Origin: Fibrobacter sp.
Lineage (GTDB): Bacteria > Fibrobacterota > Fibrobacteria > Fibrobacterales > Fibrobacteraceae
Length of the DNA stretch: 56,894 bases
Assembly: GCA_024398845.1 (NCBI GenBank)
Contig: JAKSIM010000013.1
Span: 1 to 56,894 of the forward strand
Reading direction: 5' to 3'
This document shows positions 16,000 through 26,460 of the stretch, in pieces. The notes beneath the pieces are model-generated. The model was given only the letters and a program-made list of their open reading frames with translations. It did not search any database and was not told the DNA's origin. Every line of letters starts with the position of its first letter. Position 1 is the first letter of the stretch. The translations under genes and the position numbers were made by a program.

Positions 16000-18900
16000 A
16001 TGGATTTTGGCGAATTTGGAAATACCTGGTGGAGCCGCAAGTGGCTCGAGAACTTGCTCTCGACTGCCGACGAGCAGGCCGTTGTGCAGGGCGTCCGCTA
16101 TGCGGAGCGCGGCCAGGTGGCGAGCGTAGACATCGTCGATAACCGCGTGATTTCCGTAGTAAAAGGCCCGAACGGCGGGCTTCACAACAACTACGTAGTA
16201 TTTCCGAAATTCGCACCCGAAAAAGCAGACGTTTTTGTGAACCTGTTAAAGCAGCAACCGGCGGAACTCCTGGCGCTCAAGAACGGAGCCATCAACCCGC
16301 CCTTGGAACTGTTGCTCGCCAAAAGCGGACTCAAACTGTTTGATGCACCGGAGTCGGTCAAGATGGGTTGCGATTGCCATGATCCGCTTCCCTGCAAGTA
16401 CCTCGTCGCAACGTTCCTGAAGATAGCCGAACAAGCGGGCAAGAACCCGTACGTGCTGTTCAAGATTCATGGGCTAGACCTCGAAATATACAAGGATTAC
16501 CGCCCGATGGACGCGAACTTGGACGCCCCACCCGAGAGTTCGCTCATCCACACGCTCGGAGGAGCAAACAAACTAATTGAAGAGCCAACGCCCGACTTTG
16601 ACGAAGACAAAAGCGAAAGTCTCTTCACCTCAAACGATGCGGGCCAGGGCTCACGTACACCGCCACAACGCTTGCCGAGTTTTGATTACGCCAGCTGGAA
16701 GGACTACTCGCGCATTCTCCCCGCGATGCTCGCGAACTTCCCCAAATTCTGCCCTGCCGGCAACTTCCGCAAAAGCTTTGTCGACGAGCTGGAAGCCTGC
16801 CGCAAGTTCTTTTGCGACTACGAGAACTTCAATATTTTTTGCGAACATTTCCGCGCATACAATGCGAAAACGTTCCTCATGGAAAACGAAAACCTGCGCG
16901 TATTCCACAAGAGTCCGTGGCGTTGGACTTTCGAGCAGTCGAGTTCCGGCAAAGTCCTAAAAGACGGCCTCACCGCGGCAAACATCATGGGCGCCCTTTG
17001 CTGCCTTAGCGAAGGCAACTTCTCATGGCACCACTACACCGTGCGCTACTTGCACTTGGTACTTGAAGTCGCGTTCCACCTGGTGCGAACGGGCGCCATT
17101 TACCCGCAAGTTTTTTGGGTCGGGAAAGATGTGGCGCAAATGCGCTGGCTCCCCGCCGAGATGCTCCCCGACGTACTCTCTATTGTCGCCGATTTGGAGG
17201 TCGCCGCCCCCAAAAAATTCGCCTGGACGACCAAGGAAGAAGAGCACCAGGAACTCGCCGAATCGGCAGAACATTTGCTGAGTTTGTTCATAGGGCAATT
17301 GTTGCGATTCGCACGCACCTACAAAACCCCGCTCAAAACCAATCACGGGAATTTGCTCAGTTTCTTTTTCGATTGCATTTCGGGCAAGCTTGCGAACAAC
17401 GCGCACACCATTCCCGGAAAGATCCAACAGTGGTTTTCCGTTTATAGTAGTCTCGATTTCAGGACCCAAATATTATTTGTTTGTTATGAATCGGGCGACG
17501 AAGTGGCGCTGGAAGTTTTCGTTTTAGAAGGCGAAGGAGGCGCAAATTCCGGAAGTATCGGAATGGGTGGCCGCACGCCGCTTGCAACCCTCTTTGAAAG
17601 CAACGACGCACGTCTTCTCTCGATTTTGAACGTTTTGAACGGTGTCGCCGATAGTTTTAAACCGATGGGCGATTACCTGGAACGCCGCGCGAGTTCCCCC
17701 ATCATGATGCAAGGCGGAGTTCTGCTTGACTTTTTGCAGGATTGCCTCAAAAAACTTGAAATATTTGGCATCCAGACCGAAATTCCAAAGAACCTTTTGA
17801 ACCTCGGGAAACCGAGGCCCAAGATGCGCGTCCAGGGAAGCATAAGCTTTGGAGCCTTTAGCGCGGGCGACCTTCTGGACTTTGACTGGGAAGTCGCCAT
17901 TGGCGATGAGCACGTCTCTGCCGAGGATTTCCTCGCGATGGCCGAAGAGGCCGACGGACTTTTGAAATACAAGTCACAGTACGTTCAAGTGACCGAAAAG
18001 GACCTGCAAGATTTGCGTGACCGCATGGCAGGAAAGGCCGTCGCCAATTCCTCCGATGATTCAAGCACAGGCGATACCGAGAAAAACGGTACGAACGACA
18101 ATCCAGACGAATCCAAGAACGCGAATTCTACAAATTCTGCGCCAGTCATTACGCAGGCAAAACTTTTGCAGGCATGCTTCACGGGCGAATGCGACAACAT
18201 TCCCATCACACTCACCGAAGAAACCAAGGCGCAAATCAACGCCTGGCGCGCCGAAACCGAAGTTTCGCTCCCCGTGGGTTTACAAGCGACGCTACGCCCC
18301 TACCAGATGCGCGGCTATTCATGGATGTACAAGAATCTTGAAATCGGGTTCGGCTGCATTCTCGCAGACGACATGGGCCTCGGCAAGACTCTGCAAGTCA
18401 TTACATTCCTTCTCAAAATGAAAGAAGAAGGCAAACTCGTCGAACGCAAGGCCATTGTGGTTTTGCCCGCGGGCCTCCTTTGCAACTGGCAGGTCGAAAT
18501 CAAAAAATTCGCCCCGGAGCTCACGTATTTTGCATACCACGGCGGGAGACGCGATTTGCAAAAATTCAACGCCGACATTCTCCTCACCACTTATGCGACA
18601 TTCCGCAAAGATTACGCGGAACTCAACGAAAAGCAGTGGCAAATCGTGGTCATCGACGAAGCGCAGAACATCAAGAACGCCGACAGCGAACAGAGCCGCC
18701 TTTTGCGCGAAATGGCCGCCCCGATGAAAATTGCGATGAGCGGAACCCCGGTCGAAAACCGTCTCATGGAATTCTGGACCATCATGGACTTCGCGAACCG
18801 CGGTTTCTTCCCGAGCCCCACGGAATTCCGAGAAAAGTTCGAAACGCCCATCCAAAAGAACAACGACCAGAAGGCCGCAGAGACCTTCAAAAAAATTACC

Positions 18901-19863
18901 GCCCCCTTCATGCTTCGCCGCCTCAAAACCGACAAGAGCATCATCAGCGATTTGCCCGACAAGATTATCCAGGACGAATACGCTGAACTCACCAAGTCGC
19001 AGGCGGCCCTCTACAAGCGCACGCTGGACCACTTTATAGCCCAGCTCGAAGAAGAGCAGCAACTGAGCGAACTCACGCACGATAGCCACGCTCTTTTCAA
19101 GCGCAAGGGCATCATTTTGCAAATGATTCTCGCCCTCAAGCAAATCTGTAACCATCCCGCGACATTCCTGAAAGGAACTAAAAGAGACGAGAGAGGTGCG
19201 GGTTTAGACGAGGGTAAGGAGGGCGCGCAATCCGCGACGGCAACGGCGAACGACACAACAGATTCAACAAGCGCAGCGTCGACAACGAATTCCGCAGTGG
19301 CCGCAACGAGCGCCGCGCCAGTTCTGGAATCGGGCAAGTTGCAAATGCTTCTGGACCTGCTCACCTCCATTCAGGAACAGGGCGAAAAGACGCTCATCTT
19401 TACACAATTCGCCGAAATGGGCTCGCTCCTGGAGCAAACCATCACAAACGAACTCGGGCTCCGCACGCATTTTTACCACGGCGGCTGCACGCAAACTCAA
19501 CGCACCGAAATGATTACGGACTTCCAGCAAAATCCGGAATGCAAAGTGCTTATTCTTTCGCTCAAAGCGGGCGGTACAGGCCTCAACCTTACCGCCGCCT
19601 CGCAGGTCATCCACTACGATTTGTGGTGGAACCCCGCCATCGAAGCGCAAGCCACCGACCGCGCCTTCCGTATCGGGCAAACGCGCAACGTACAGGTACA
19701 CCGCTTTATTACCAAGGGCACCTTCGAAGAAAAAATCAACGCTCTTTTGCAGACAAAAAAAGCAATTGCCGAAATGACCGTAAGCGCAGGCGAAACTTGG
19801 CTTGCCGACATGGACGACAAGGCCATCGGCGAAGTATTCGGCCTCGACAATAGCGTTCTTTAA
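16000..19863 (+). CDS. SWIM-domain SNF2-family helicase (DEAD/DEAH-box ATPase)
   Basis: The protein has 1287 residues and acts in the cytoplasm. The N-terminus FGNTWWSRKWLENL is typical of SWIM zinc-finger proteins. The SWIM motif is Cys124-x-Cys126...Cys132-x-Tyr134, so the usual last His is Tyr here. The SNF2 ATPase begins near residue 765: motif I DDMGLGKT at 790, motif II DEAQ at 886, motif III SGTPVENR. The C-terminal helicase lobe ends with RAFRIGQTR near 1221. A low-complexity Ala/Thr/Ser stretch of about 45 residues interrupts the region between the lobes (19195-19325). ATG 16000 is preferred over a TTG at 15970 since it begins the conserved N-terminus and has TTGAGG before it. Family members remodel nucleoprotein complexes; a specific role, including defence, is not indicated by the neighbours. 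Confidence 0.85.
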   Translation: MDFGEFGNTWWSRKWLENLLSTADEQAVVQGVRYAERGQVASVDIVDNRVISVVKGPNGGLHNNYVVFPKFAPEKADVFVNLLKQQPAELLALKNGAINPPLELLLAKSGLKLFDAPESVKMGCDCHDPLPCKYLVATFLKIAEQAGKNPYVLFKIHGLDLEIYKDYRPMDANLDAPPESSLIHTLGGANKLIEEPTPDFDEDKSESLFTSNDAGQGSRTPPQRLPSFDYASWKDYSRILPAMLANFPKFCPAGNFRKSFVDELEACRKFFCDYENFNIFCEHFRAYNAKTFLMENENLRVFHKSPWRWTFEQSSSGKVLKDGLTAANIMGALCCLSEGNFSWHHYTVRYLHLVLEVAFHLVRTGAIYPQVFWVGKDVAQMRWLPAEMLPDVLSIVADLEVAAPKKFAWTTKEEEHQELAESAEHLLSLFIGQLLRFARTYKTPLKTNHGNLLSFFFDCISGKLANNAHTIPGKIQQWFSVYSSLDFRTQILFVCYESGDEVALEVFVLEGEGGANSGSIGMGGRTPLATLFESNDARLLSILNVLNGVADSFKPMGDYLERRASSPIMMQGGVLLDFLQDCLKKLEIFGIQTEIPKNLLNLGKPRPKMRVQGSISFGAFSAGDLLDFDWEVAIGDEHVSAEDFLAMAEEADGLLKYKSQYVQVTEKDLQDLRDRMAGKAVANSSDDSSTGDTEKNGTNDNPDESKNANSTNSAPVITQAKLLQACFTGECDNIPITLTEETKAQINAWRAETEVSLPVGLQATLRPYQMRGYSWMYKNLEIGFGCILADDMGLGKTLQVITFLLKMKEEGKLVERKAIVVLPAGLLCNWQVEIKKFAPELTYFAYHGGRRDLQKFNADILLTTYATFRKDYAELNEKQWQIVVIDEAQNIKNADSEQSRLLREMAAPMKIAMSGTPVENRLMEFWTIMDFANRGFFPSPTEFREKFETPIQKNNDQKAAETFKKITAPFMLRRLKTDKSIISDLPDKIIQDEYAELTKSQAALYKRTLDHFIAQLEEEQQLSELTHDSHALFKRKGIILQMILALKQICNHPATFLKGTKRDERGAGLDEGKEGAQSATATANDTTDSTSAASTTNSAVAATSAAPVLESGKLQMLLDLLTSIQEQGEKTLIFTQFAEMGSLLEQTITNELGLRTHFYHGGCTQTQRTEMITDFQQNPECKVLILSLKAGGTGLNLTAASQVIHYDLWWNPAIEAQATDRAFRIGQTRNVQVHRFITKGTFEEKINALLQTKKAIAEMTVSAGETWLADMDDKAIGEVFGLDNSVL

Positions 19864-19877
19864 AATTCAAACGTGCG

Positions 19878-19901
19878 CATTCCCAATCAGATCAGGGAAT
19901 G
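19878..19901. terminator. Weak inverted repeat between convergent genes
   Basis: CATTCCC (19878-19884) and GGGAATG (19895-19901) can pair with a 10-nt loop in the 45-bp gap between the SNF2 and ribF stops. There is no clear T-run on either side, so a terminator role is uncertain. Confidence 0.25.
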
Positions 19902-19908
19902 ATACAGC

Positions 19909-20829
19909 TTACTCAGCCCAGTGATTTCCGTTGTAATTCTTGGCTGTATCGGCATCCATGCCAATTTGACGAATCAAGTCTTCCATGCTCGCAAATTTCT
20001 GTTCGGGACGCAAATAGGCCAAAAGGTCAAGCACCAAATGCTTGCCGTAAATATCTTCATTGAAATCCAAAAGATACGCTTCAATTGCCAACTGGTGGCT
20101 TCCCGGCGCGGAAGGTTGCGTGCCGATATTCACTACCGCTCGGAAAATACGACCATCGGCAAGGCGTGCAGACGCCACATAAACACCACCCTTGGGCAAG
20201 AACTTGTACTTTTCAACCTGCAGGTTGGCCGTCGGAAACCCGATGGTATGCCCCAGGCGCTTGCCCACCACAACTGTACCCGACAAGCGATACGGGCGTC
20301 CCAAATACGTTTGGGCGCGGGCCACATCTCCATTCAAGAGGGCGTTGCGCACGGCAGAAGAGCTCACGCGCTCGCCCTTGTGCAACACAATGCTCAACAT
20401 TTGCGTGCTCAGTTCCGGGAAAGCTTCCGTAATCGTTTCGTAGTTGCCCTTACCGCCGGCACCAAAGCAATGGTCATGACCAAAGAACATCGAGCAAACG
20501 CCTCGTTCCTCGATCAGTTCCTGACGAACAAATTCATCGAACGGGAGTTTCGCCACTTCGGGTGTAAATGGGAGCACTAAAAATTCAAGTCCAAGACTCT
20601 CGATAAATTCACGCTTTTCTTCGGTCGTCGTAAGCAAAAGCGGATTACCGGGACCACGCAAAACGTAGTTGGAATGCGGCTCAAAGCTTATCACGGTCGG
20701 GCGGAGTCCATTGATTTCGGCCACAGCCTTGAGCGTGCGGAAAAGAGCCTGATGGCCCAAATGGCAGCCATCAAAATTGCCCATGGTCACGGCGCGTTTC
20801 ACCTTGTGTTCAAAGTTATTCGCGCTCAT
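19909..20829 (-). CDS. ribF: Bifunctional riboflavin kinase / FAD synthetase
   Basis: This 306-residue protein converts riboflavin to FMN and FMN to FAD in the cytoplasm. The N-terminal nucleotidyltransferase domain has TMGNFDGCHLGHQAL and the FFGHDHCFGAGGKG loop. The C-terminal flavokinase domain starts near residue 180 with GRPYRLSGTVVVGKRLG and GFPTANL. Length and domain order match bacterial RibF. Its ATG shares one base with the truB stop (TGATG), so it is the last gene of the rimP-nusA-infB-rbfA-truB-ribF operon, a common bacterial order. Confidence 0.95.
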   Translation of the reverse strand: MSANNFEHKVKRAVTMGNFDGCHLGHQALFRTLKAVAEINGLRPTVISFEPHSNYVLRGPGNPLLLTTTEEKREFIESLGLEFLVLPFTPEVAKLPFDEFVRQELIEERGVCSMFFGHDHCFGAGGKGNYETITEAFPELSTQMLSIVLHKGERVSSSAVRNALLNGDVARAQTYLGRPYRLSGTVVVGKRLGHTIGFPTANLQVEKYKFLPKGGVYVASARLADGRIFRAVVNIGTQPSAPGSHQLAIEAYLLDFNEDIYGKHLVLDLLAYLRPEQKFASMEDLIRQIGMDADTAKNYNGNHWAE

Positions 20830-21758
20830 CAGTCATCCTCCGCCAAAAATACCTTGGGCCAAATGCGACCCGGTTCGTAGCGGCAAAAACTCAAAACAAT
20901 TCCGTCTTTATCGGCGGCAAACATCAAACCTTCGGCATCCAAACCTTCAATCGGCGTGCGCCAGGGAATCCAGTTGCCATTGCGAATGGCGGCCATCTGC
21001 TCGTCATTCAGGCGCACTACAGGGAATTCCAGCACCTCGTTCACGGGTACCAAATGTTCGCGCGTAAGTTCATCGCCCTTCACGGCACGCTCCAAATTCA
21101 CGTGACCAATGCGGTGGCGGCGAATCATCGAGACGCAACCGAACGTACCCAATTCGCGGGCAAGGTCACGGCCCAGCGAACGGATGTACGTTCCCTTACT
21201 GCATTCGCATTCCAAATCGAACGTTGCAAAACTCTTGCCGGTACAACCCTCAGTCAAAGCACCTGCGCCCACCACCTTGAGCGACGCTATGTGAATGCGA
21301 CGAGCGGCTAGCTCAATTTGCTTACCGCGTTCAACCCAATCGCTTGCGCGGTGGCCATCGATTTTTACGGCGCAATACTTGGGAGGTACCTGGTCGATGT
21401 CGCCCATAAACTTTGGCAAAACAGCCTCAAGTGCGGCGCGGTCTATACCCGCAACCGCAGCATCGCCATTTTCTAAAGCACGGGAATCCTGTTCAACAAC
21501 ATCTCCGTCCCATTCCAAAGTATCGGTTTCGTAACCCAAGTGCAGGCGAAACGTATAGCATTTGTCCTTAGCTTCCACATACGGGAGCAAGCGCGTGGCG
21601 CGGCCCATGGCCGCAATAATCAAGCCAGAAGCGCGCAAATCGAGCGTTCCGGCATGGCCCACACGTTTAGTACAAAAGACCCTTTTCAGCGGGAAAAGGG
21701 CCTTAAAAGATGTTTCACCAGCAACTTTATCGAGTAAAACGAAGCCGGAAGGAGTCAA
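20829..21758 (-). CDS. truB: tRNA pseudouridine-55 synthase
   Basis: This 309-residue enzyme makes pseudouridine 55 in the tRNA T-loop. The catalytic motif GHAGTLD places the nucleophilic Asp at about residue 40, and FVLLDKVAGETSF matches the conserved start of the family. The start is a TTG directly after the rbfA stop (TAATTG), with an AGGGG sequence about 10 nt upstream. No ATG lies close enough to preserve the N-terminus. It overlaps ribF by one base. The C-terminal part (SFCRYEPGRIWPKVFL) fits a PUA-like end. Confidence 0.95.
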   Translation of the reverse strand: MTPSGFVLLDKVAGETSFKALFPLKRVFCTKRVGHAGTLDLRASGLIIAAMGRATRLLPYVEAKDKCYTFRLHLGYETDTLEWDGDVVEQDSRALENGDAAVAGIDRAALEAVLPKFMGDIDQVPPKYCAVKIDGHRASDWVERGKQIELAARRIHIASLKVVGAGALTEGCTGKSFATFDLECECSKGTYIRSLGRDLARELGTFGCVSMIRRHRIGHVNLERAVKGDELTREHLVPVNEVLEFPVVRLNDEQMAAIRNGNWIPWRTPIEGLDAEGLMFAADKDGIVLSFCRYEPGRIWPKVFLAEDD

Positions 21759-22112
21759 TTAAAGTTCCCCTTTCTGCTTCAACTCGGCGAGAATCCCCTC
21801 GATATGCATGGCATGTTCGAGGTTTTCGTCCAGCACAAAGTTCAATTCCGGAATCTTGCGAATCTTGAGGGCCTTGCCGAGCACGCCGCGGATAAACCCA
21901 GCAGAGTTGTTGAGGCCAATAATGGAATCGCGCTTTTCTTTGTCGGAACCCATCACCGAAACCAAGGCCTTGGCATAGCTCAGGTCTTCGGTAATGTCCA
22001 CACGGGTAATGCTCGAGAGCGAGCTCACGCGCGGATCCTTCAAGCCCTTTTGTACGAGCTTCGAAATTTCCTCGCGGAACTGTTCTCCAAGTCTGTCGGT
22101 TCTGCGACTCAT
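21759..22112 (-). CDS. rbfA: Ribosome-binding factor A
   Basis: This 117-residue protein matches RbfA in length and sequence: RLGEQFREEISKLVQKGLKDPR at the start and VLGKALKIRKIPELNFVLDE towards the end form the KH-like fold. It binds the 30S subunit and helps 16S rRNA maturation, particularly in the cold. The ATG overlaps the infB stop (TAATG), a sign of coupling. Confidence 0.93.
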   Translation of the reverse strand: MSRRTDRLGEQFREEISKLVQKGLKDPRVSSLSSITRVDITEDLSYAKALVSVMGSDKEKRDSIIGLNNSAGFIRGVLGKALKIRKIPELNFVLDENLEHAMHIEGILAELKQKGEL

Positions 22113-25100
22113 TAAGCGTCCTTCTTTTCTTCGGCGGCCTTCTTGGCCTTTTCTTCAGCTTCTTCGCGGGCCACGTCTTCCAACGTACGGGCGACCTTGA
22201 CTTCCTTGAAGAAGATAAGGCTATCGCCTTCCTTGATATCGTCGTAACCCTTAAGGCCAATACCGCACTCAAAGCCACGAGCGACACTCTTGACGTCGTC
22301 CTTCATGCGCTTAAGGCTCTGCACGGCAGTCGTACCGAGTTCCACACCATTGCGGTATACGCGCACATGGCTCGTACGGTCGACTTCGCCATCGGTAACC
22401 ATACAACCGGCAATGAGACCGACCTTCGGTACCTTGAACACCTGGCGGATTTCGGCTTCGCCAACGAGCTCTTCGCGCATCGACGGCTTGAGGAGACCTT
22501 CCACAGCATTCTTGATATCTTCAATGCAGTCGTAAATCACGCGATAGTTGCGAATTTCAATGCCTTCCTTTTCGGCCATTTCACGAATGGAGAGAGACGG
22601 CATCAAGTGGAACGAAATAATAATGGCCTTGGCGGTCGTTGCAAACAAGATATCGGAATCCGTAATGGCACCGACACCCTTGCGCATAATGTTGACCTTG
22701 ACTTCCTTGTTCGTGAGTTTTTCGAGGGAAGCAGCCAAAGCTTCGGCAGAACCACCTACGTCAGCCTTGACAATGAGGTTGAGTTCAGAAAGCTTGCCTT
22801 CCTTCTGTTCGTTGAACTTGGATTCCAAGGAAATAGTGCTGCGAGCGCGGAGGTCGCGTTCACGCGCGGCCATACGGCGCTTACTTGCAATTTCACGTGC
22901 GGTCTTTTCGTCATCCACCACAATGAGGTCATCACCAGCCTGCGGGGTGCCATCAAAGCCAAGCACCTGGCACGGCGTAGACGGAGGAGCCACCTTCATT
23001 TGCTGGCCACGTTCATTGAACATAGCGCGAACACGACCGGCATAAATACCGCAAACAAACGGATCACCCACATGGAGCGTACCGTTTTGCACAAGAACCG
23101 TTGCCATAGAACCCTTACCAATATCGAGCTTGGATTCCACAACGGCGCCACGAGCGTGGGCATCCGGGTTAGCCTTCAATTCCTGAACTTCAGCTTCGAG
23201 AGCGAGAATTTCGAGGAGCTGATCCATACCCTGGCCACTACGGGCAGAAACTTCAACGCAGCTCGTCTGACCACCCCACTGTTCCACTTCCACGCCGCGT
23301 TCAGCGAGCTGAGCACGAATCTTGTCGGGGTTAGCGGTCGGCAAGTCAATCTTCGTGATGGCAACCACCATCGGGACGTTTTCGCGCTTGGCGAGTTCGA
23401 TGGATTCAACGGTCTGCGGCATCACCATGGAGTCTGCGGCAACCACAAGCACAATCACGTCGGTCACCTGGGAACCACGAGCACGCATAGCGCTAAACGC
23501 TTCGTGACCCGGAGTATCGAGGAACGTGACCTTGCCCTGCGGGGTCGTCACTTCGTAAGCACCAATGTGCTGCGTAATACCACCCGATTCGCCAGAAACC
23601 ACATGGGTTTTACGAATCCAGTCAAGCAAAGAAGTTTTACCGTGGTCCACGTGGCCCATCACAGTCACCACCGGATGACGCGGCTGCAGATTTTCCTGGG
23701 TTTCTTCTTCGACACCGAGGGCTGCTTCTTCGTATTCTTCCATCAACTGAGCTTCGTAGCCGAATTCATCGGCCAAAATCTGGATGGATTCAAAATCAAG
23801 GCGGGCGTTGATGGTCACCATCATACCCATTTCCATGCACTTCGCAATCACGCGAGCCGGCATGGTATCCATAAGGCCAGCGAGTTCGCCCACGGTAATA
23901 AAGTCAGAAGTCTTGAGGATCTTCTTGCCTTCGCCGGAGCCATTATCACTATGGTCCTTATGGTAAGTCTTTTTAACAGGTTTCTTAGAAAGGTCAGCCA
24001 TCACACGGGAAACGTTCTGACGAACCATTTCCTGCTGCTGTTCCTTTTGCTGGTCCATGCGGTCGCGGCTGTTATGGCGATTCTTGTCGTTGCCATGACG
24101 ACCATTCTGACCTTTGCCGCCCTTGCCATTCTGCCCCATCGGAGCACCCATGACGCCTTGGCTAGCATTGAAAGCTTCTTGCATGGAACCGCTAGAGAAA
24201 CCACCACTGCGTCCAGTGTATCCGCCGTGACTGCTGGCATTGCCCTGACCGCCCATACCCGGACGACGGTTATTGCCACCATTGCGGTTATCGCCACCGT
24301 TGTTACCGCGCGGTCCAAAAGAACCCGTGTAACCCTGGGCATTGCCCTGACCACGGCCACCAGGACCCGGACGGCGATTGTTGCCACCCGGACGACCACC
24401 CTGCTGTTGCTGAGATTTAGCAATACGAGCAAGGATTGCTGCATCGGGCTTAAACACTTGAGCCTTCATAGGCGGCTGCTTGAGTTCAGTATTCGCAGTC
24501 ATCATCGTCGGCGCAGGAATCGGAGCAGCCTTAGGAGCAGGAGCGGCGGGCTTCGGATCCATCTTGGGAGCCGGAGCAGGCTTCACTTCGACTTTCGGAG
24601 TTTCAACAGGCTTTACTTCGGGCTTCGGAGTTTCGACAGGCTTTGCAGCAGCAACCGGCTTCACTTCAACAGGCTTCGGGGCTTCGACAGGCTTCGCTTC
24701 GACCTTCGGAGTTTCAACAGGCTTTACTTCGGGCTTCGGAGTTTCGACCGGTTTCACCGCAGCCTTCGGGGCTTCGGCGGACTTTGCAGCAGCGGGCTTC
24801 GCTTCGACCTTGGCTTTCGGCTTTGCCTCGTCTGTCGATTCCTTTTTGGGAGCAGCACGTTTAATGCTCACCTTCACACCATTCTTGATGGTCGTCGAAG
24901 AAGCGGTTTTCTTCTTTTCGACCGGAGCGGCTTCCGCTTCGGCTGAAGTCGTCTTCTTCAAGTTTTTGGAACGAGCATCCTGCTTGGCCTTTTCTACAGC
25001 AACGGCCTCTTCGATTTTTTCGAATTCGGCAGCGTTCACCTTGGACACTTGGGTCAAGACCTTCACGCCATTATCGCGCAAAAGCTTCATCACAAAGTCA

Positions 25101-25159
25101 CTCTTGACTCCATGTTCCTTGGCCCAATCGGCGGGCTTTATCTGATCTAAATTACTCAT
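22112..25159 (-). CDS. infB: Translation initiation factor IF-2
   Basis: The 1015-residue GTPase places initiator tRNA on the ribosome. An IF2_N module is at the start ([19 protein letters not shown]). Residues about 75-225 are Pro/Lys/Glu/Val repeats ([10 protein letters not shown] type), and residues about 245-400 are Gly/Asn/Arg-rich ([16 protein letters not shown]). A second IF2_N-like module ([19 protein letters not shown]) precedes the G domain, with [21 protein letters not shown] and TKIDLP. Domains II to IV follow. The long low-complexity N-terminal half makes it larger than E. coli IF-2. It starts 60 nt after nusA, with AAGG about 8 nt before the ATG. The long plus-strand frame lying over it is a shadow. 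Confidence 0.96.
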   Translation of the reverse strand: MSNLDQIKPADWAKEHGVKSDFVMKLLRDNGVKVLTQVSKVNAAEFEKIEEAVAVEKAKQDARSKNLKKTTSAEAEAAPVEKKKTASSTTIKNGVKVSIKRAAPKKESTDEAKPKAKVEAKPAAAKSAEAPKAAVKPVETPKPEVKPVETPKVEAKPVEAPKPVEVKPVAAAKPVETPKPEVKPVETPKVEVKPAPAPKMDPKPAAPAPKAAPIPAPTMMTANTELKQPPMKAQVFKPDAAILARIAKSQQQQGGRPGGNNRRPGPGGRGQGNAQGYTGSFGPRGNNGGDNRNGGNNRRPGMGGQGNASSHGGYTGRSGGFSSGSMQEAFNASQGVMGAPMGQNGKGGKGQNGRHGNDKNRHNSRDRMDQQKEQQQEMVRQNVSRVMADLSKKPVKKTYHKDHSDNGSGEGKKILKTSDFITVGELAGLMDTMPARVIAKCMEMGMMVTINARLDFESIQILADEFGYEAQLMEEYEEAALGVEEETQENLQPRHPVVTVMGHVDHGKTSLLDWIRKTHVVSGESGGITQHIGAYEVTTPQGKVTFLDTPGHEAFSAMRARGSQVTDVIVLVVAADSMVMPQTVESIELAKRENVPMVVAITKIDLPTANPDKIRAQLAERGVEVEQWGGQTSCVEVSARSGQGMDQLLEILALEAEVQELKANPDAHARGAVVESKLDIGKGSMATVLVQNGTLHVGDPFVCGIYAGRVRAMFNERGQQMKVAPPSTPCQVLGFDGTPQAGDDLIVVDDEKTAREIASKRRMAARERDLRARSTISLESKFNEQKEGKLSELNLIVKADVGGSAEALAASLEKLTNKEVKVNIMRKGVGAITDSDILFATTAKAIIISFHLMPSLSIREMAEKEGIEIRNYRVIYDCIEDIKNAVEGLLKPSMREELVGEAEIRQVFKVPKVGLIAGCMVTDGEVDRTSHVRVYRNGVELGTTAVQSLKRMKDDVKSVARGFECGIGLKGYDDIKEGDSLIFFKEVKVARTLEDVAREEAEEKAKKAAEEKKDA

Positions 25160-25219
25160 TAACTAGCCTTATTAAAATCCTTGTTTTTCTTTGCATCCGA
25201 GATCGTCGGGTAAATCTAA

Positions 25220-26446
25220 TTAGCCTTCGGTAGATTCACCTTCTGCAGAAGCGGGTGCTGCGAAAAGACTGTCAGCCTTACGAACAACGTTGCGACGTAG
25301 TTCCTGGGCACGCGGAGCGAGCACCTGGGCCTTAGCTTCATCGTCCTTCTCAGACCATTCCTTTTCGCCGAACACGTCAAGGTCACGGCCCACCAACTGG
25401 GCAGCGAGCTTCACGTTCTGGCCATTCTTACCAATGGCCTGAGCCAAATTCTCGTCATTAATGACCACCACGGTACGGTCGGTACCCGGAACTTCAGTCA
25501 GCTTCACAACATTAGCCGGAGAAAGGGCACGGGTGATAAACACATCCAGATCCGGATTCCAGTGAACAATGTCAATACGTTCGTTGCCGAGTTCGCGAAC
25601 AATCGTCTGCACGCGGGCACCCTTCATACCAACGCAAGCGCCAACCGGGTCAATCTTTTCGTCACGGGAGTACACAGCGATCTTGGCGCGGTAACCCGGT
25701 TCACGAGCAACACCCTTGATTTCAACAGTGTTCTCGTAAATTTCCGGAACTTCCTGACGGAAGAGTTCCTTGAGGAAGTCGCCACTTGCACGGGAGAGAA
25801 TCACCTGGGCGCCGTTCTTCACGGATTCTTCAACGCGGGCAATCACAGCCTTCACGGACTGGCCCTGCACCAAGCGTTCGTGACCAATCTGTTCACGCGG
25901 CGGAATCACAGCTTCAGTCTGCTTGCCAAGAGAAACAATCACGTTACGACCTTCGAGGCGGAGCACTTCACCACTAATCATGGTGCCAATGCGGCTGCGG
26001 TAAGTGTCCATCACCTTCTGGCGTTCGGCATCGCGAATCTGCTGGGTCAAGAGTTGCTTTGCAGTCTGGATGGCCTGACGACCAAAGGCGGTTGTCGGGA
26101 CTTCCATTTCAAGAACGTCGCCAGCCTGAGCATCTTCGTTGAATTCGCGGGCTTCGTCCACCAGCATATAGCCTTCGTCAAGTTTTTCAACTTCATCGGC
26201 TGTCATTTCGGGATCGTAGTCAGGGAAGTCATCCACAACTTCAACGCGGAGGAACACATGGACATCGTTATTTTCGGTATCGATTTCCACTTCAATCTTC
26301 TTGTCGATGTGCAGATACTTGCGAGCAGCAGAAATCAACGCCTGCTTCAAAGCACCGAGAATAACTTCATCGTCCATATTCTTGGCTTCGACTACAGTCT
26401 TGAGCACTTCGAGCAAATTAACCTTGGGTTCGTTCTTGTTAGCCAT
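25220..26446 (-). CDS. nusA: Transcription termination/antitermination factor NusA
   Basis: This 408-residue protein binds RNA polymerase and nascent RNA and modulates pausing and termination. The N-terminal domain (LLEVLKTVVEAKNMDDEVILGALKQ) is followed by an S1 domain (SGEVLRLEGRNVIVSLG), then KH1 (GACVGMKGARVQTIVRELG) and KH2 (NLAQAIGKNGQNVKLAAQLVG). It lacks the C-terminal acidic repeats of E. coli NusA, as in many phyla. It lies 14 nt after rimP. Confidence 0.95.
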   Translation of the reverse strand: MANKNEPKVNLLEVLKTVVEAKNMDDEVILGALKQALISAARKYLHIDKKIEVEIDTENNDVHVFLRVEVVDDFPDYDPEMTADEVEKLDEGYMLVDEAREFNEDAQAGDVLEMEVPTTAFGRQAIQTAKQLLTQQIRDAERQKVMDTYRSRIGTMISGEVLRLEGRNVIVSLGKQTEAVIPPREQIGHERLVQGQSVKAVIARVEESVKNGAQVILSRASGDFLKELFRQEVPEIYENTVEIKGVAREPGYRAKIAVYSRDEKIDPVGACVGMKGARVQTIVRELGNERIDIVHWNPDLDVFITRALSPANVVKLTEVPGTDRTVVVINDENLAQAIGKNGQNVKLAAQLVGRDLDVFGEKEWSEKDDEAKAQVLAPRAQELRRNVVRKADSLFAAPASAEGESTEG

Positions 26447-26460
26447 TTTTGACCTTCCTA

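Noticed and set aside
18319..19155. A 278-codon minus-strand frame over the SNF2 gene
   Set aside because: Antisense to the helicase motifs; Glu/Val-rich by complement; no independent support.
22367..24946. An 859-codon open frame on the plus strand over infB
   Set aside because: It is antisense to a certain gene, is rich in His/Arg/Thr/Ser from complementing the repeats, and has no known domain or ribosome site.
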